Shown here in pieces: positions 54,775 through 64,000 of a DNA stretch of 64,000 nucleotides. The notes under the pieces are model-generated. The model searched no databases. It was given only the letters and a program-made list of their open reading frames with translations, and had not been told where the DNA came from. This DNA comes from Riptortus pedestris (taxonomy: Eukaryota; Arthropoda; Insecta; Hemiptera; Alydidae), in assembly GCA_019009955.1 (NCBI GenBank), contig CM032233.1, forward strand, positions 14,083,501 through 14,147,500, in the 5' to 3' direction. Positions within the stretch are counted from its first letter, which is position 1; each line of letters begins with the position of its first letter. The position numbers and the translations under genes are program-made.

Positions 54775-55544
54775 TGTTGCGATCTGGCTGCGGCGATAGG
54801 CAGTGAAAGCTGAAAGAGATGAAAACTCCCACAACCAAATCACTAACAAGAATTTAGGAAGGGTTCACCAACAATCGGCTCTAATCAAAATTTAAATATA
54901 TATGAATTTATTTATAATTAAAATTATTATTTATTTTATTCAATTAAAATGAAGAGGCACCGTTTAACAATATAATGGGGGACACTTCTCTCTACTTATA
55001 CTATATTACAATTGAAGCACTTAGCTGTTTTAATAGAAGTTCAGACTCTGCCTTGAGAGATAGTGTAGGCGAGAAGTAGTCTGACTGCAGCATGCTGAAG
55101 CAAGGCTGAAGGATTAGAGAGATGTCCAGGACCGAGGTCTCCCGTATCCAGAAACTGAGATATGACTGTTTTAAATCCTTCGTGGCGGGGTCCTTATATA
55201 GGCCTAAGCCGGCGCAGCACTTTGGTCTGCCGATCAAAATATGCTCAAAAAGTGTATTTAACGTGAAATTATTATCGAAATTCATCCGTATTATTAATTA
55301 GTCTATCGACGTTAAGAGCTGTGAATGCTATTATAAAAATCCATCAGCCGTTATCTACAAAAAATGCTAGAGCACATGGAGACTTAACTCCAAATTGGAT
55401 ATAACACATATTTAAAGGTAAAAACTAGATATTTAAGTATTCATAAATAATAATCTTAATGTGATCTGTGCTGGCATTATTCGGAATATAAAATATATGG
55501 TAATTTATTATGGGTTTATGTAATGCAATGGCAGAATCATTACA
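54775..55544 (-). mobile_element. Solo LTR, copy 3, with 4-base target duplication
   Basis: 770 bases, TGTTGCGATCTGG to AATCATTACA on the plus strand, flanked by ATAC at 54771-54774 and 55545-55548. The minus strand has the TATA box CTATATAAGGAC (55191-55202). Two other LTR copies in the window have the same orientation. No internal region is left, so it arose by LTR-LTR recombination. Superfamily not decided; 4 bases fit Gypsy or BEL. Confidence 0.85.
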
Positions 55545-55549
55545 ATACT

Positions 55550-55665
55550 TAGAAAAGTATGCAACTAGCAAATGTCCACTCAGTGGCAATAAGCTAAATG
55601 TCAACTTGGGAAAGTAAAGTAAGTAAATTGTTAGTGAATTTTCACTCAGTGAGCTTCTTTTAGTT
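55550..55665 (-). repeat. Tail of the 30-base array
   Basis: GGCAATAAGCTAAATGTCAA and GTGAATTTTCACTCAGTGAG continue the array beyond the LTR, showing that the LTR inserted in the array. Confidence 0.6.
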
Positions 55666-56064
55666 TACCGAATTCAAATTTCGAAAAAAAGTGTTTGCGT
55701 TGAAGATGTTCCACAGTCTATTTCCAGTTGTGGTATATAGTAAGTGGTTTGCCGGTGGGATTCTCATCTAAGCCTGTTGAATATAGTTGGTGTCCTAACA
55801 CAATGGGAACTGCATTCTATACCTATGCCCCGGTCTCAGGGGTATGATAAGGCTAGTCTGCCCACTCAATGTGACTTCCACATATTATTCCATATGCAAA
55901 TCTGTTTTCTCCACCCCATTTCGAGGCTAGCTTACATTATTAAATTTCTGAGTGCTTTTCCCAGTTGCCACTTGCTTATATTATTACTTTTGTATTTTAG
56001 GGAATTTCCATTTTGGGGTCCCATGAAGGAAAGTCAGAAACGCTGGACTCAAAATAAATATTCA
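55666..56064. other. Unassigned stretch with a 123-codon open frame
   Basis: The plus frame 55744-56115 (opening MVCRWDSHLSLLNIVGVL) has no recognised motif and its last part lies in a HINE 5' end. TTACTTTTGTATTTTAG at 55985-56001 looks like a 3' splice site, but this alone is weak. Not called as a gene. Confidence 0.3.
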
Positions 56065-56135
56065 TTTAAGAAAATTTCCCTTAGGGGAAATCAGATATTG
56101 AAGTTGTACTCATGACGCGTTTTTCGGAAGAAAAA
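56065..56135 (+). mobile_element. HINE 5' end
   Basis: AAAATTTCCCTTAGGGGAAATC hairpin core at 56076-56097, then TTGTACTCATGACGCG. It is followed by (CA)n at 56157-56226. Confidence 0.75.
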
Positions 56136-56155
56136 AACTTCAACTTCCCACACGT

Positions 56156-56156
<1 letters not shown>

Positions 56157-56226
<70 letters not shown>
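56157..56226. repeat. (CA)n microsatellite
   Basis: About 70 bases of CA. Confidence 0.95.
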
Positions 56227-56294
56227 ATGGTTATGTGAAGAAATTATTATTTTATGGAGCTTATGGCTCAAAAAGCATTCATAGCTCATAGTTG

Positions 56295-56348
<54 letters not shown>

Positions 56349-56470
56349 CAACTATGAGCTATGGATGTTTTTTGAGCCATAAGGCCAGCAAAAGGATAAG
56401 TTCTTCATATAAGCATTTATTTCATGCGTTTGGAGTGTCCATCACTCCTTCTCAAGAGGTTTATTTCACA
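56227..56470. mobile_element. Inverted pair of Penelope-like ends around (AT)n
   Basis: GAGCTTATGGCTCAAAAAGC then ATTCATAGCTCATAGTTGTC on the left is inverted at 56346-56390 on the right, with (AT)n 56299-56345 between. The right arm continues to a hairpin GGAGTG/CACTCC (56432-56448) in the context CTTGAGAA...CCAAACGCATG on the minus strand. Same family as 41.1-41.6 kb and 24.2 kb. Confidence 0.55.
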
Positions 56471-56483
56471 TTTAAACCTGTAC

Positions 56484-56690
56484 ATACACATAGACTGGGT
56501 AATAGCCGATTCAGGAAATATTGGAAACGAACAAGCTGGCACTTTAGCAAAGGAAGCAGCCCAAGATACAAAATAAACCAAGAATTCTCTCTCGTACCAC
56601 TCTCATATATTAAAAAAGACTTACTTACCGACACAATACATCGGTGGAATAGAGAATGGACATGTCAAATAAAAATTCATTTGTGGTAAG
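56484..56690 (+). pseudogene. Non-LTR retrotransposon RNase H fragment
   Basis: The frame from 56484 reads IHIDWVIADSGNIGNEQAGT then LAKEAAQD and stops at 56574; this is the C-terminal RNase H motif (HxGxxGNExAD), with the His and Asp positions altered. The sequence continues in the +1 frame as INQEFSLVPLSYIKKDLLTD and HRWNREWTC to 56690. One frameshift; no RT or tail. It would lie just upstream of the region preserved at 27243-27563 if both are one family. Confidence 0.65.
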
Positions 56691-56699
56691 ATTAGGTCA

Positions 56700-56875
56700 C
56701 TGCTTTGTTTTTGCAGCATGTAGGAAATCTGTCTATTTGCCGCAGCACTTGCTAGGTGGATTTTATATAACTTTCTTAACAGTTTATTTGGACAATTAAT
56801 AATTATTAGTGGTTTTCATAAGTGCAACATCAATAGCCGATTTACCTTGTAATATGCCGGCTAATAAAGTGAAAC
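56700..56875. mobile_element. HINE-related 3' and 5' ends of a diverged family
   Basis: GTAGGAAATCTGTCTATTTG then CCGCAGCACTTGC (56718-56752, plus) resembles the 3' end; TCAATAGCCGATTTACCTTG then TAATATGCCGGCTAATAAA (56829-56867) resembles a minus-strand 5' hairpin. Confidence 0.45.
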
Positions 56876-57041
56876 TACTTGAACTGTATATCGGAATGTG
56901 GAATCGGATATGATAGTGTGAATGCTGTAAGGAAGCAGTAGGGGAGAGCTGAGGGGAGACAAGGCTGGAGTTGAAGCTGTTTACCTGGATCAGACTCGTA
57001 AAATGATCAAACACTTGGCCAAACCCATTCCCTCCCCCATT
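56816..57041. repeat. 225-base dispersed repeat, copy 1
   Basis: Matches 60866-61090 in the same orientation, sharing AGGGGAGAGCTGAGGGGAGA and GTTTACCTGGATCAGACTCG. 57042-57315 is unassigned. Confidence 0.8.
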
Positions 57042-57315
57042 AGTAATTACCCGCTAGTAATGTTATCAAGCCATTATAAATGCATTATGGTTGGTTTGCT
57101 ACTAGAGTAGCTGCCTCGCATCTGCGGCGATAGAGGGATAACAAGATATTTAACTTAATAGCTTTAATTTTCTACGTTTCTTTATGATACCAACTGTCTG
57201 TTTAAGGAAAATAAATTATGTATCTCATACACTGCACATTTATGACTATTCTCAATGCTCTTTAAAGTTACCGTATATTTGTCAACACCTCAAATAATTT
57301 ATGCCCACAATAATT

Positions 57316-57562
57316 AAAAGTCCGTCACGCAGGGGTTGCAAAACTAAACAGATTTCCCAAGCGAAGGTTTATAATAGATAAATACGGGTATGTATATGGC
57401 AACACCGCCGCAAATATTAAGTGAATAAATACAAACGGAAATGAGAAATCTTTCAATTACAAGTTAATAACTCTACGCCGGAAAGCGTCTGAATTATAAC
57501 CAACCTGAATTCTAGACCGGAAAGAAAAACCATTAATGAAATATATCTGAATATAACATATG
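57316..57562 (-). mobile_element. HINE B-type 3' end, left arm of a foldback
   Basis: AAAAGTCCGTCACGCAGGGG to AACATATG. It is inverted relative to 58040-58272. Confidence 0.8.
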
Positions 57563-58272
57563 GCTGAAATTGGACCAGTGGGGAGGGGGTCTAGAGGGGG
57601 GAATTTTGAAAATTCCAAATATCTCCGTCACTATTAGTCGGATCGAACAATTGTATAAAACCAATCTTATTGAAAATTAAATGATCTATAGATATTGTTC
57701 TATACATACTTTCTGTATCATGACTATTAGCCAAGATATTTGGATTTTATAGTTTTCCGCTTTCAGTAAACCCCCACTCCTACTCAAGTTATATTAATAA
57801 TAAGCTGTTATATCATGAACCACTTTATTTATTAGAATGTTAAATAAGGAATATTGTTTTCATTGAACTTTTACTTTGTGAGATATATCTAAATACGGAC
57901 AGTTGATCCCCTCCCCCCTTACTTTGTTTTTGGATAACTAAAATTTACGTAATTGAGATTCAAATTATTCTGATTCATTACAAATTATAGCACTAGCTGT
58001 AGTAGAAGTTTTCAATAAAATTAACATGGTATATTCAGATATATTTCATTAATGGTTTTTCTTTCCGGTGTAGATATCAGGTTGATTGGCCTGTTTGTTT
58101 ACAATTCAGGCGCTTTCCGATGTAGATTTATTAACTTGTAACTGAAAGATTTCTCATTACCGTATTTATTCACTTATTCGCTGTGGTTTTACCAGTATGT
58201 ATAATTACAATATTATAAACCTTCGCGTGAGAAATCTCCTAAGTTTACGCAGCCCCTGCGTGACGGAGTTTT
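57563..58272 (+). mobile_element. HINE B-type 3' two-thirds, right arm of a foldback
   Basis: Begins GGCTGAAATTGGACCAGTGG, contains the G-rich block and B block, ends with AGAAATCTCCTAAG, ACGCAGCCCCTGCGT (58248-58262) and GACGGAGTTTT. 58273-58580 is unassigned. Confidence 0.85.
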
Positions 58273-58584
58273 ATTTGTTCATTGTAACATCTAAAGAAGG
58301 GTACTAATGGTGCCCGAAACTGTAAGCATAAAAAATAAATGAACTCCTCTATCTGAAGGATTCAAAAATTTAAAGCCGATACCCAACCATTCTCTACCAA
58401 TAACCAACAGCTAACCAACAACTGATAGATTAAGAATACTTCAGCCCCCCCCCCTCCCAGATGACGGCCCCCATAAAATCTCCAACACTTGAGCTAATTA
58501 ATTATTTTCCCTGACACCTCACTCGGCCGTTTTCTTGCTCCGGTCGGCTCAACGAACCTGATAACATAATGCTTGGGTAGTTAA

Positions 58585-59595
58585 TCCTAGAATGGTAGTG
58601 AACGTAAAAATTACGTATGATCTGGTTTAAACTGTTATCAAAGGGCCGTTAACGACCCCACCACCCTCACCCCTCAGCTATGAGCCCTCCAGACAGTTCG
58701 GACTTGACCTCCGCCAAGTGCAGCTAAGTGAACCTTCCCACTCATCCAATACTATTTTTTGAAATAAAAACGACACGTAATATTTACGTATCAATACCAT
58801 TAACCGCAACTTTTTGGCACGTAAAATTTACGTATCGCTACTAATAACCAGTTTTTATGCCATAACTTAGTTAATGTTAATCTCAATTTATTTTCTTCCA
58901 ATTTATTTTTTATATTATAATTTATTTTCTCTTAATGTTTTTAACTTTTATTTTTGAATATAAGAAAGACAAAGATGTATAGAAAGAATATAAATAATCT
59001 GTTTATAGTTTCGGAAAAATTGAGAAAAAATATTCATTGGATGAAGAAATCAGAAATTTGTTGAAAGAACTCTCCGGTGACTCAGATGGGGAAAATGACA
59101 ATTATGAAATAGATGGTTATGGATAGGACAGCGATGATGATCCGGAGTATTCTCCAAGTGATGAGGAGGCTGAGCCTTCGGAAATAATTGCAACATAGAG
59201 TGGGCTAGATAGCGATGAGAGTGAGAAAATTTTAGAAGACATCAAGGCAATCGAAAAAAGAGAACAAACACAGAGGAAAAAAAACCTAAAACCTCTCAAC
59301 CACACAATATTGACAGATCAGTCACAATAAATGTAGAAGGTGGGGTTGTGCTTGGTAAGAATGGAGCACACAACCTCTGGAACGTGTTTCGAACAAAGCC
59401 CCTGAAAGGAATGTCGTGCACATTATTAGATATTAACGTAGATATAAGTTAAAGATAAGTGTATGTTTTAATAAAATAGAAAAATAGTCACAAACATTAA
59501 CAAATTTTGAATAATTTCACCAATTATCAGTTGCACACGTAAAATTTACGTATCAGTACCATTAAGCGGGAAATAATATCACTACCGTTCTAGGG
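58585..59595 (+). mobile_element. piggyBac-type element with transposase start
   Basis: 1011 bases flanked by TTAA (58581-58584 and 59596-59599). Ends TCCTAGAATGGTAGTGA and ACTACCGTTCTAGGG. Palindromic motifs of the ACGTAAAATTTACGTATC kind at about 58603, 58775, 58818 and 59538 could be transposase binding sites. It shares both ends with 41578-42233. The interior keeps about 100 codons of a transposase N-terminus. Confidence 0.9.
59028..59330 (+). pseudogene. piggyBac transposase N-terminal remnant
   Basis: The frame reads KYSLDEEIRNLLKELSGDSD, then DSDDDPEYSPSDEEAEPSE and DESEKILEDIKAIEKREQTQ, with in-frame TAG stops after DGYG and after IIAT and a final TAA 59328-59330. The acidic start is usual in piggyBac transposases. 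Beyond, VLGKNGAHNLWN in another frame resembles the next conserved part. The catalytic Asp region is deleted. Confidence 0.7.
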
Positions 59596-59815
59596 TTAAT
59601 AGCTGTTTCTGTGCACCATCTATAGCTGCTAAGTAAGAGCAAGGTCGTCATTTACAATGGCTATTGTAATTTAAATTAATTATAACCGTCCTTTACTATC
59701 TAAAAGCTGTATCAACTAATAAATACAACAATTATTTACATCATAAGGGTTAAAACTGGATCAGACTTTGTTTCCGGTCACATTTTACCCGGGTCGGCGA
59801 AATACTGCCTATGGC

Positions 59816-60735
59816 AAAAAGTCCGTCACACGTAAATTAAACAAATTTCCCGCGTGAAGTTTAACAATAGATAAATCTACATACCGGTAACAACACCACC
59901 GTCAATATTAAGTGAATAAATACAAAAGATAATAAGAAACCTCCCGAGGGGAAGCGTCTGAAATGTAAACAAACAGTACTGACATCTTCTCGCCGGAAAT
60001 AGAAAAGATTACTGAAAAATATCTGAATATAACATATTAGTTTTATTGAAAAATATTTACTGCTGTAATTTGTAATAAGAATAATTTTTATCTCAATCAC
60101 TCAAATATTAGTAATCCAAGAACTTAAGACGGGGAGGGGGATCAAAAGAACATATTTGCATGTACCTCGTATAAAAAAGGTCTCGTGAAAACAATATTTG
60201 ATAATTAAGCATCATATAAAGTAGTCTATTATATAAGAGAATATTCCGTTGTTTCAAACTTCTTCGCTGGGAACTTATTACAGGTGTTGTTTCCGGCATA
60301 TCTCCAGCGGTGTCTGCAATGTGGCGGTCCACGATATTTCGCCGGACTTCCATCCGGCTTCTTCTGGTGGTCATATTCTTGTCGTGCTTGTGGCAGCTCT
60401 TAATGAATCATAAAGCACATTAAGAGCTGCCACAAGCACACTCATTAAGAGCTGCCACATTGCAGACACCGCTGGAGATATGCCGGAAACAACACCTGTA
60501 AGAGAATATTGTTTAAGTGACTTGAGTAGGAGTAAGAGGTTCGCTGAAGGCTGAAAAATGAAAATATCACGGTTAATATTCATGATAGAGAAAAAATGTA
60601 TATAACAATATTCGTATTACATTTAATTTGAAATACGATTGGTTCTATACTATTTTTCGATCCGACGTAGAGTAACGGGGATGTTTTGAATTTTCGAAAA
60701 TCCTCCCCTCTGAAACCCCCTCCCACTTGCCAAAT
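59816..60735 (-). mobile_element. HINE B-type copy interrupted by a hairpin insertion
   Basis: AAAAAGTCCGTCACACG (3' hairpin mostly lost), B block to about 60130, A region to 60245, insertion 60246-60498, then AGGAGTAAGAGGTTCGCTGA, CGATCCGACGTAGAGTAACG and the C-rich block ending near 60735. The 5' part is missing. Confidence 0.8.
60246..60498. repeat. 253-base insertion with perfect 45-base inverted repeat and 12-base target duplication
   Basis: TAAGAGAATATT flanks it (60234-60245 and 60499-60510). Arms CAGGTGTTGTTTCCGGCATA... (60281-60325) and their exact reverse complement (60454-60498). A second inverted pair GCTTGTGGCAGCTCTTAATG (60386-60405, inverted 60418-60437) lies inside, and CATTAAGAGCTGCCACA is directly repeated at 60418 and 60442. 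GC-rich relative to the surroundings. Confidence 0.8.
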
Positions 60736-60865
60736 CCTTAACAATCGTCAATTCGAAGCATAAACTGTTAATAAAGCAATGGAAAGTTAGTTGCTATGAA
60801 CATAGGACAATATATAACCATTCTGTGTATTACTCCTTAACAATTCATTTGAATAATTATTATTG

Positions 60866-61090
60866 CTTTTCAGAAGTACAGCATCAATAGTCGATTTATC
60901 TAGTAATATGCCTGCTAATAAAGTGAAACTACTTGAGCTGAAGGGCAGGGCATGGAGTCAGATATGATAATGTGAATGCTATAAGGAAAAGGTAGGGGAG
61001 AGCTGAGGGGAGACAAGGCTGGAGTTGAAGCTGTTTACCTGGATCAGACTCGTAAAATCATCAAACACTTGGCCAAACCCATTCCCTACC
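60866..61090. repeat. 225-base dispersed repeat, copy 2, with GC-rich extension
   Basis: Copy of 56816-57041. It continues to about 61290 with frames open on both strands (minus 61221-60979 includes RDLEKRRESIGAELRETWEE; plus 61025-61282). Neither has a recognised motif; possibly a captured coding piece. 61290-61380 is unassigned. Confidence 0.6.
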
Positions 61091-61380
61091 CCCAAACTCT
61101 TCATCCCTTTCAAGACCAAGTTCTGGACTGATCGCTCTCCCCGCGCCATCAAGTATTCTTCCCAAGTTTCCCTCAGCTCTGCCCCAATTGACTCCCGCCT
61201 CTTTTCCAAATCCCTCTTCAACGGCTCCCTTCATTTTAACTCTCACCTAAAGAATGAAACAGAAATTGATCCCCTTCTCTAAATCACCCGAAACCGGAAG
61301 CATTCAACAGGCAGCTTTCAAATAATGGCATATTATACACTTTCCCTCTTTCTCTCTTTAAACACCCCTCCTTGTCTAAA

Positions 61381-61450
61381 AGTCCGTCATGAAGAGGCTG
61401 CGTAAACTTAGTAGATTTTCAACGGAAAGATTAATAATAGATAAAAGCTA
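61381..61450 (-). mobile_element. HINE 3' stub
   Basis: AAAAGTCCGTCATGAAGAGG then CTGCGTAAACTTAGTAGATT. 61451-61839 is unassigned AT-rich sequence. Confidence 0.65.
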
Positions 61451-61839
61451 AAAAATCCCTTAAATTATGTCACTAGTGCAAGTCTAGAGAGTGAATTAAA
61501 GTTATTGCCAGCACACTCATTCTGACATGGAGATGCATCCATTTTCGAAACATTTCCTGAAATTTCCATGATTTTTTGAGTAATTGTGATGATTTACTAT
61601 ATCAATGCTACTTTACTATATATTTACTGTAATACATGCAGTTGATTTTGTATGTATTATAATTGGTATCCTATAAATTCAATTTATCATTTATGTGTTA
61701 AGGGAATATATATATATATATATTATTTTTCAGTATTAATTCCTTTTTAGACGAAGAGAAATAAATACCTAGTCACTACACATCTCCACAGACATACCAA
61801 CACCTCATTTACGACTGTGGATTTACTGAAATGACCACT

Positions 61840-62945
61840 GCACGGCAGCCTTCCTTGATGTATCAAAAGCTTTGGACAAGATTGGGCATGACGGCTTACT
61901 CTATAAGCTCAAGCTACTCCTTCCGAGCACATTCTACCTTATAATTAGATCCTACTTTTCCAACAGATTTTTTCGAGTACGTCAAGGAAATGAATACTCA
62001 GACTACTATCTAGTGGATGCAGGAGTTCTCCAGGGCAGGGCCTTGGACCACTACTGTATCTCATATACACATTTGACATCCCTACATCACCAACAACTCT
62101 CCTAGCTACCTATGCAGATGACACAAGAATCCTTTCATTCGATCCCGATCCAACTACTGCTTCAAAGAATATCCAATTCCACTTAACTGAGATCGAAAAA
62201 TGGTGCAATGCTTGGTGGATAAAGACCAATGAATGTCACTTCTTCCCTTCGGCGAAGTTACTGTCCGATTGTGCACGCTACCTTGGACTATATTTGGACA
62301 CCAGACTTAGTTGGAAATCCCACGCAATAATTAAAAGACAGGAACTTAACAGACGATTTGGACAACTTTACGGACTGCTAAATAGAAGATCTCACGTGTC
62401 TACAAAAACAAACTAACAATATACAAGTTACTACTTAAACCAATATAGACATACGCAATAGAAGTGTGAGGTACAGCAAAACCTTCGAACATCAGGCGCA
62501 TCCAGACCTTCCATTCCAAAGTCCTGCGCACCATAGTAGATGCTCCATATTATATTACAAACCACACCATCCATAAAGATCTTAATATCCCATTTGTAAA
62601 GGACCTAATTCCCTTAAGACTCAAAAACTTCCACAGCAAGCTACCCAATCACCCTAATCCAGAAGTCCTAGCCCTTTCCAGTACCACTCATCCATATTCC
62701 CCTCCACGGCGCCCCAAGAGACATCGGCCCAGAGATCTCCTATAGAAGTGTAAAGTGAAGTGATAGCAGTGGCTATTTTCTTATCAAGTGCCATTCCTCC
62801 TTAGCTCTTGACTTCCTTGCCAGGCAGGGAGAGGCTGCTCCTCTCATTGTGGTGAAGGGGTGAAGCTTCTGTCAAGAGTGATGGAGGACGATTGTATTGT
62901 ACATTCACATTAAATGCAGACTGTAATATTCTTAATAAAATATAA
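61840..62945 (+). pseudogene. Jockey-like reverse transcriptase pseudogene with 3' UTR
   Basis: The RT domain starts mid-way: CTAAFLDVSKALDKIGHDGL (finger/palm block with the first Asp), SYFSNRFFRVRQ, AGVLQG, then after a frameshift near 62040 LLATYADDTRILSFDPDPTT, whose YADD (62111-62122) holds the catalytic Asp pair. Later blocks: EIEKWCNAWWIKTNECHF, YLGLYLDTRLSWKSH, and, after further breaks, HSKVLRTIVDAPYYITNHTI, DLNIPFVKDLIPLR and RPRDLL. The 3' UTR has AAGGGGTGAAGCTTCTGTCA and ends AATAAAATATAATAAAA. Compared with 44011-44396 it carries about 57 extra bases at 62742-62800. Endonuclease and ORF1 are missing. At least three frameshifts or stops; not functional. Confidence 0.85.
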
Positions 62946-63159
62946 TAAAAATAAAAAGAAGGGACTTAGCTAATACACAGTATGCAAAGACGTCATTTTT
63001 TGAAATATAAAAGTGCACTAAAAACGTATGCACTAAATTATAACAATGCAGATTAAAAGTGGAATACTTATTACAGCTTATCTTTGTAGAATAGTACAAA
63101 CAGGAATTAAAAATGTAATTCCGAATATCTTACGCCCGGTACCATGTAGCAAATTATGC
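62946..63159. other. Unassigned stretch
   Basis: Nothing recognised. Confidence 0.35.
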
Positions 63160-63640
63160 TTAAGCGGATATCCTTTAAGGAAAATCAGCTATTAATTTCA
63201 TACTCATGAATTTGAAAACTTTCCTCAATTATCCATTGATCTTACCTAGGAGATGACGAAAATGCTGGCCGTTCAATTTTTTATTTAGCTGACTAGATAC
63301 AATATGTATTGTTTTACCTAGTAGTGATATTGTCCTAGGGATTGACTATAGTTGCTGTGTGCTTCAGCATCTCAATGTAATTGAGCAGCCCCACTAACTG
63401 TACATAACCTTGTACAATAAAGTGGTTCTCTTGTCTGATAACACTCTAGCGGCCGCAATGTTTGTTTGATCGTCACATATCTCGGATATTATATTATATA
63501 TTAAATCGAAAAAGTGTACTTAACCAATCTTATTGCTAAATAAATCATGAAACTTTTAATTTTAAGCTTAAGCACCAAATATTTTGTTTTCAACGGACCA
63601 TTATAATATGAGTTAAATGCAAATTATAGTAGATAACATC
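63160..63640 (+). mobile_element. HINE copy with a foreign piece at the microsatellite site
   Basis: 5' hairpin remnant (GATATCCTTTAAGGAAAATC), CTAGGAGATGACGAAAATG (to 63262), a 150-base foreign piece (about 63281-63430, ending ACCTTGTACAATAAAGTGG), then CTAGCGGCCGCAATGTTTG and a deleted 3' half ending near GTTAAATGCAAATTATAG. No 3' end. Confidence 0.65.
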
Positions 63641-64000
63641 AGTTTTATGTACCCCGCGCTTTAGTACATTTTTAGTGACGCACAATAGCATCATGGCCAC
63701 CTACTCAATAACTGAATTAAGGGAGAACTGCTAAATAAGAAAGGGGGGGAAAAATGAGATTTTCAAGATTCACCTCATGAAGTGAATAAGTTGTAGGTAG
63801 GATGGTAATGAGGTTGTGATGGGACTGGAGGGTGGTTCATTACTGCTGGATGGCCGGGACATCAAAGGGCCCGCAAGAAGTCCCCCCCGCTCCATCCTTA
63901 CAACAGTTTTGTGGGTTTGTTTGAAGTGCGGTTATGTTAGATCGCCCCTATTCCCCAGCTCCTACAAAACAAATTTACTTATCTACTACCGTGGGCGTCT
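63641..64000. other. Unassigned stretch to window edge
   Basis: A possible diverged HINE 5' end on the minus strand at 63690-63735 (TCAATAACTGAATTAAGGGA). The rest is GC-richer towards the edge, with no recognised gene. Confidence 0.35.

Noticed and set aside
55001..55285. 94-codon minus frame
   Set aside because: Inside the solo LTR and not conserved in the other two copies.

Overview
The window looks like intergenic or heterochromatic DNA from an animal, most likely an arthropod and probably an insect. The evidence is AT-rich DNA with many long (TA)n, (GT)n and (CT)n runs, Jockey-type and other non-LTR retrotransposon tails, Tc1/mariner, piggyBac and hAT remnants, and a tRNA-derived SINE. 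I recognise no intact host gene. Every recognisable coding stretch is a broken piece of a transposable element. Nothing bacterial, no operon and no CRISPR array is present. Boundaries are by eye and usually good to about 10 bases; species assignment is not possible from what I can see.

The dominant feature is one non-autonomous repeat family, called HINE here, with more than 50 copies or fragments on both strands. Its layout is a 5' terminal hairpin beginning AGCAGATTTCCC, a (TA)n or (TA)n(GT)n microsatellite at a fixed internal place, a palindrome ACCGCTCTAGCGGT beside it, a G-rich stretch, then a 3' subterminal copy GGGAAATCTGCT followed by the hairpin ACGCAGCCCCTGCGT and the end GACGGACTTTT. 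This asymmetric layout is that of Helentron-associated elements (DINE-1 type). Three 3' variants occur: A (short), B (about 350 extra bases) and C. Most microsatellites in the window are simply the middle of HINE copies.

Region by region: 1-8970 is stacked HINEs with a non-LTR tail (1.2-2.2 kb), a possible pogo-like remnant (4-5.2 kb) and a HINE-in-HINE nest with a 930-base repeat in its microsatellite (5.9-8.1 kb). 9575-9725 is a heat-shock-type core promoter with no gene behind it. 11-18 kb holds HINEs interrupted by a dead Tc1 transposon, a SINE-like insert and a TA-flanked MITE. 18.5-25.3 kb holds hAT, solo LTR, Penelope-like, Jockey, SINE and a second copy of the 930-base repeat. 25.8-36.6 kb is more HINEs, a non-LTR C-terminus, an LTR and a tandem duplication. 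36.7-42.2 kb has two piggyBac-type elements, a gag remnant, a three-level nest and Penelope-like inverted pairs. 43-49 kb is HINEs, SINEs and Jockey and mariner debris. 49.4-49.9 kb is a (CT)n tract. 50.1-55.7 kb is a degenerate 30-base tandem array containing a foldback element and a solo LTR with a perfect 4-base duplication. 56-64 kb has Penelope-like and non-LTR fragments, HINE foldbacks, a piggyBac copy with a broken transposase start, a 45-base perfect inverted-repeat insertion and a Jockey reverse transcriptase pseudogene.

The elements interact as nests rather than as pathways: HINEs insert in HINEs, other families land in their microsatellites, and several nests carry target duplications that give insertion order. 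The points most worth a second look are the orphan heat-shock promoter, the hammerhead-like hairpins of the Penelope-like fragments, the 30-base array whose monomer resembles the HINE 5' hairpin, and the hairpin insertion at 60.2-60.5 kb.
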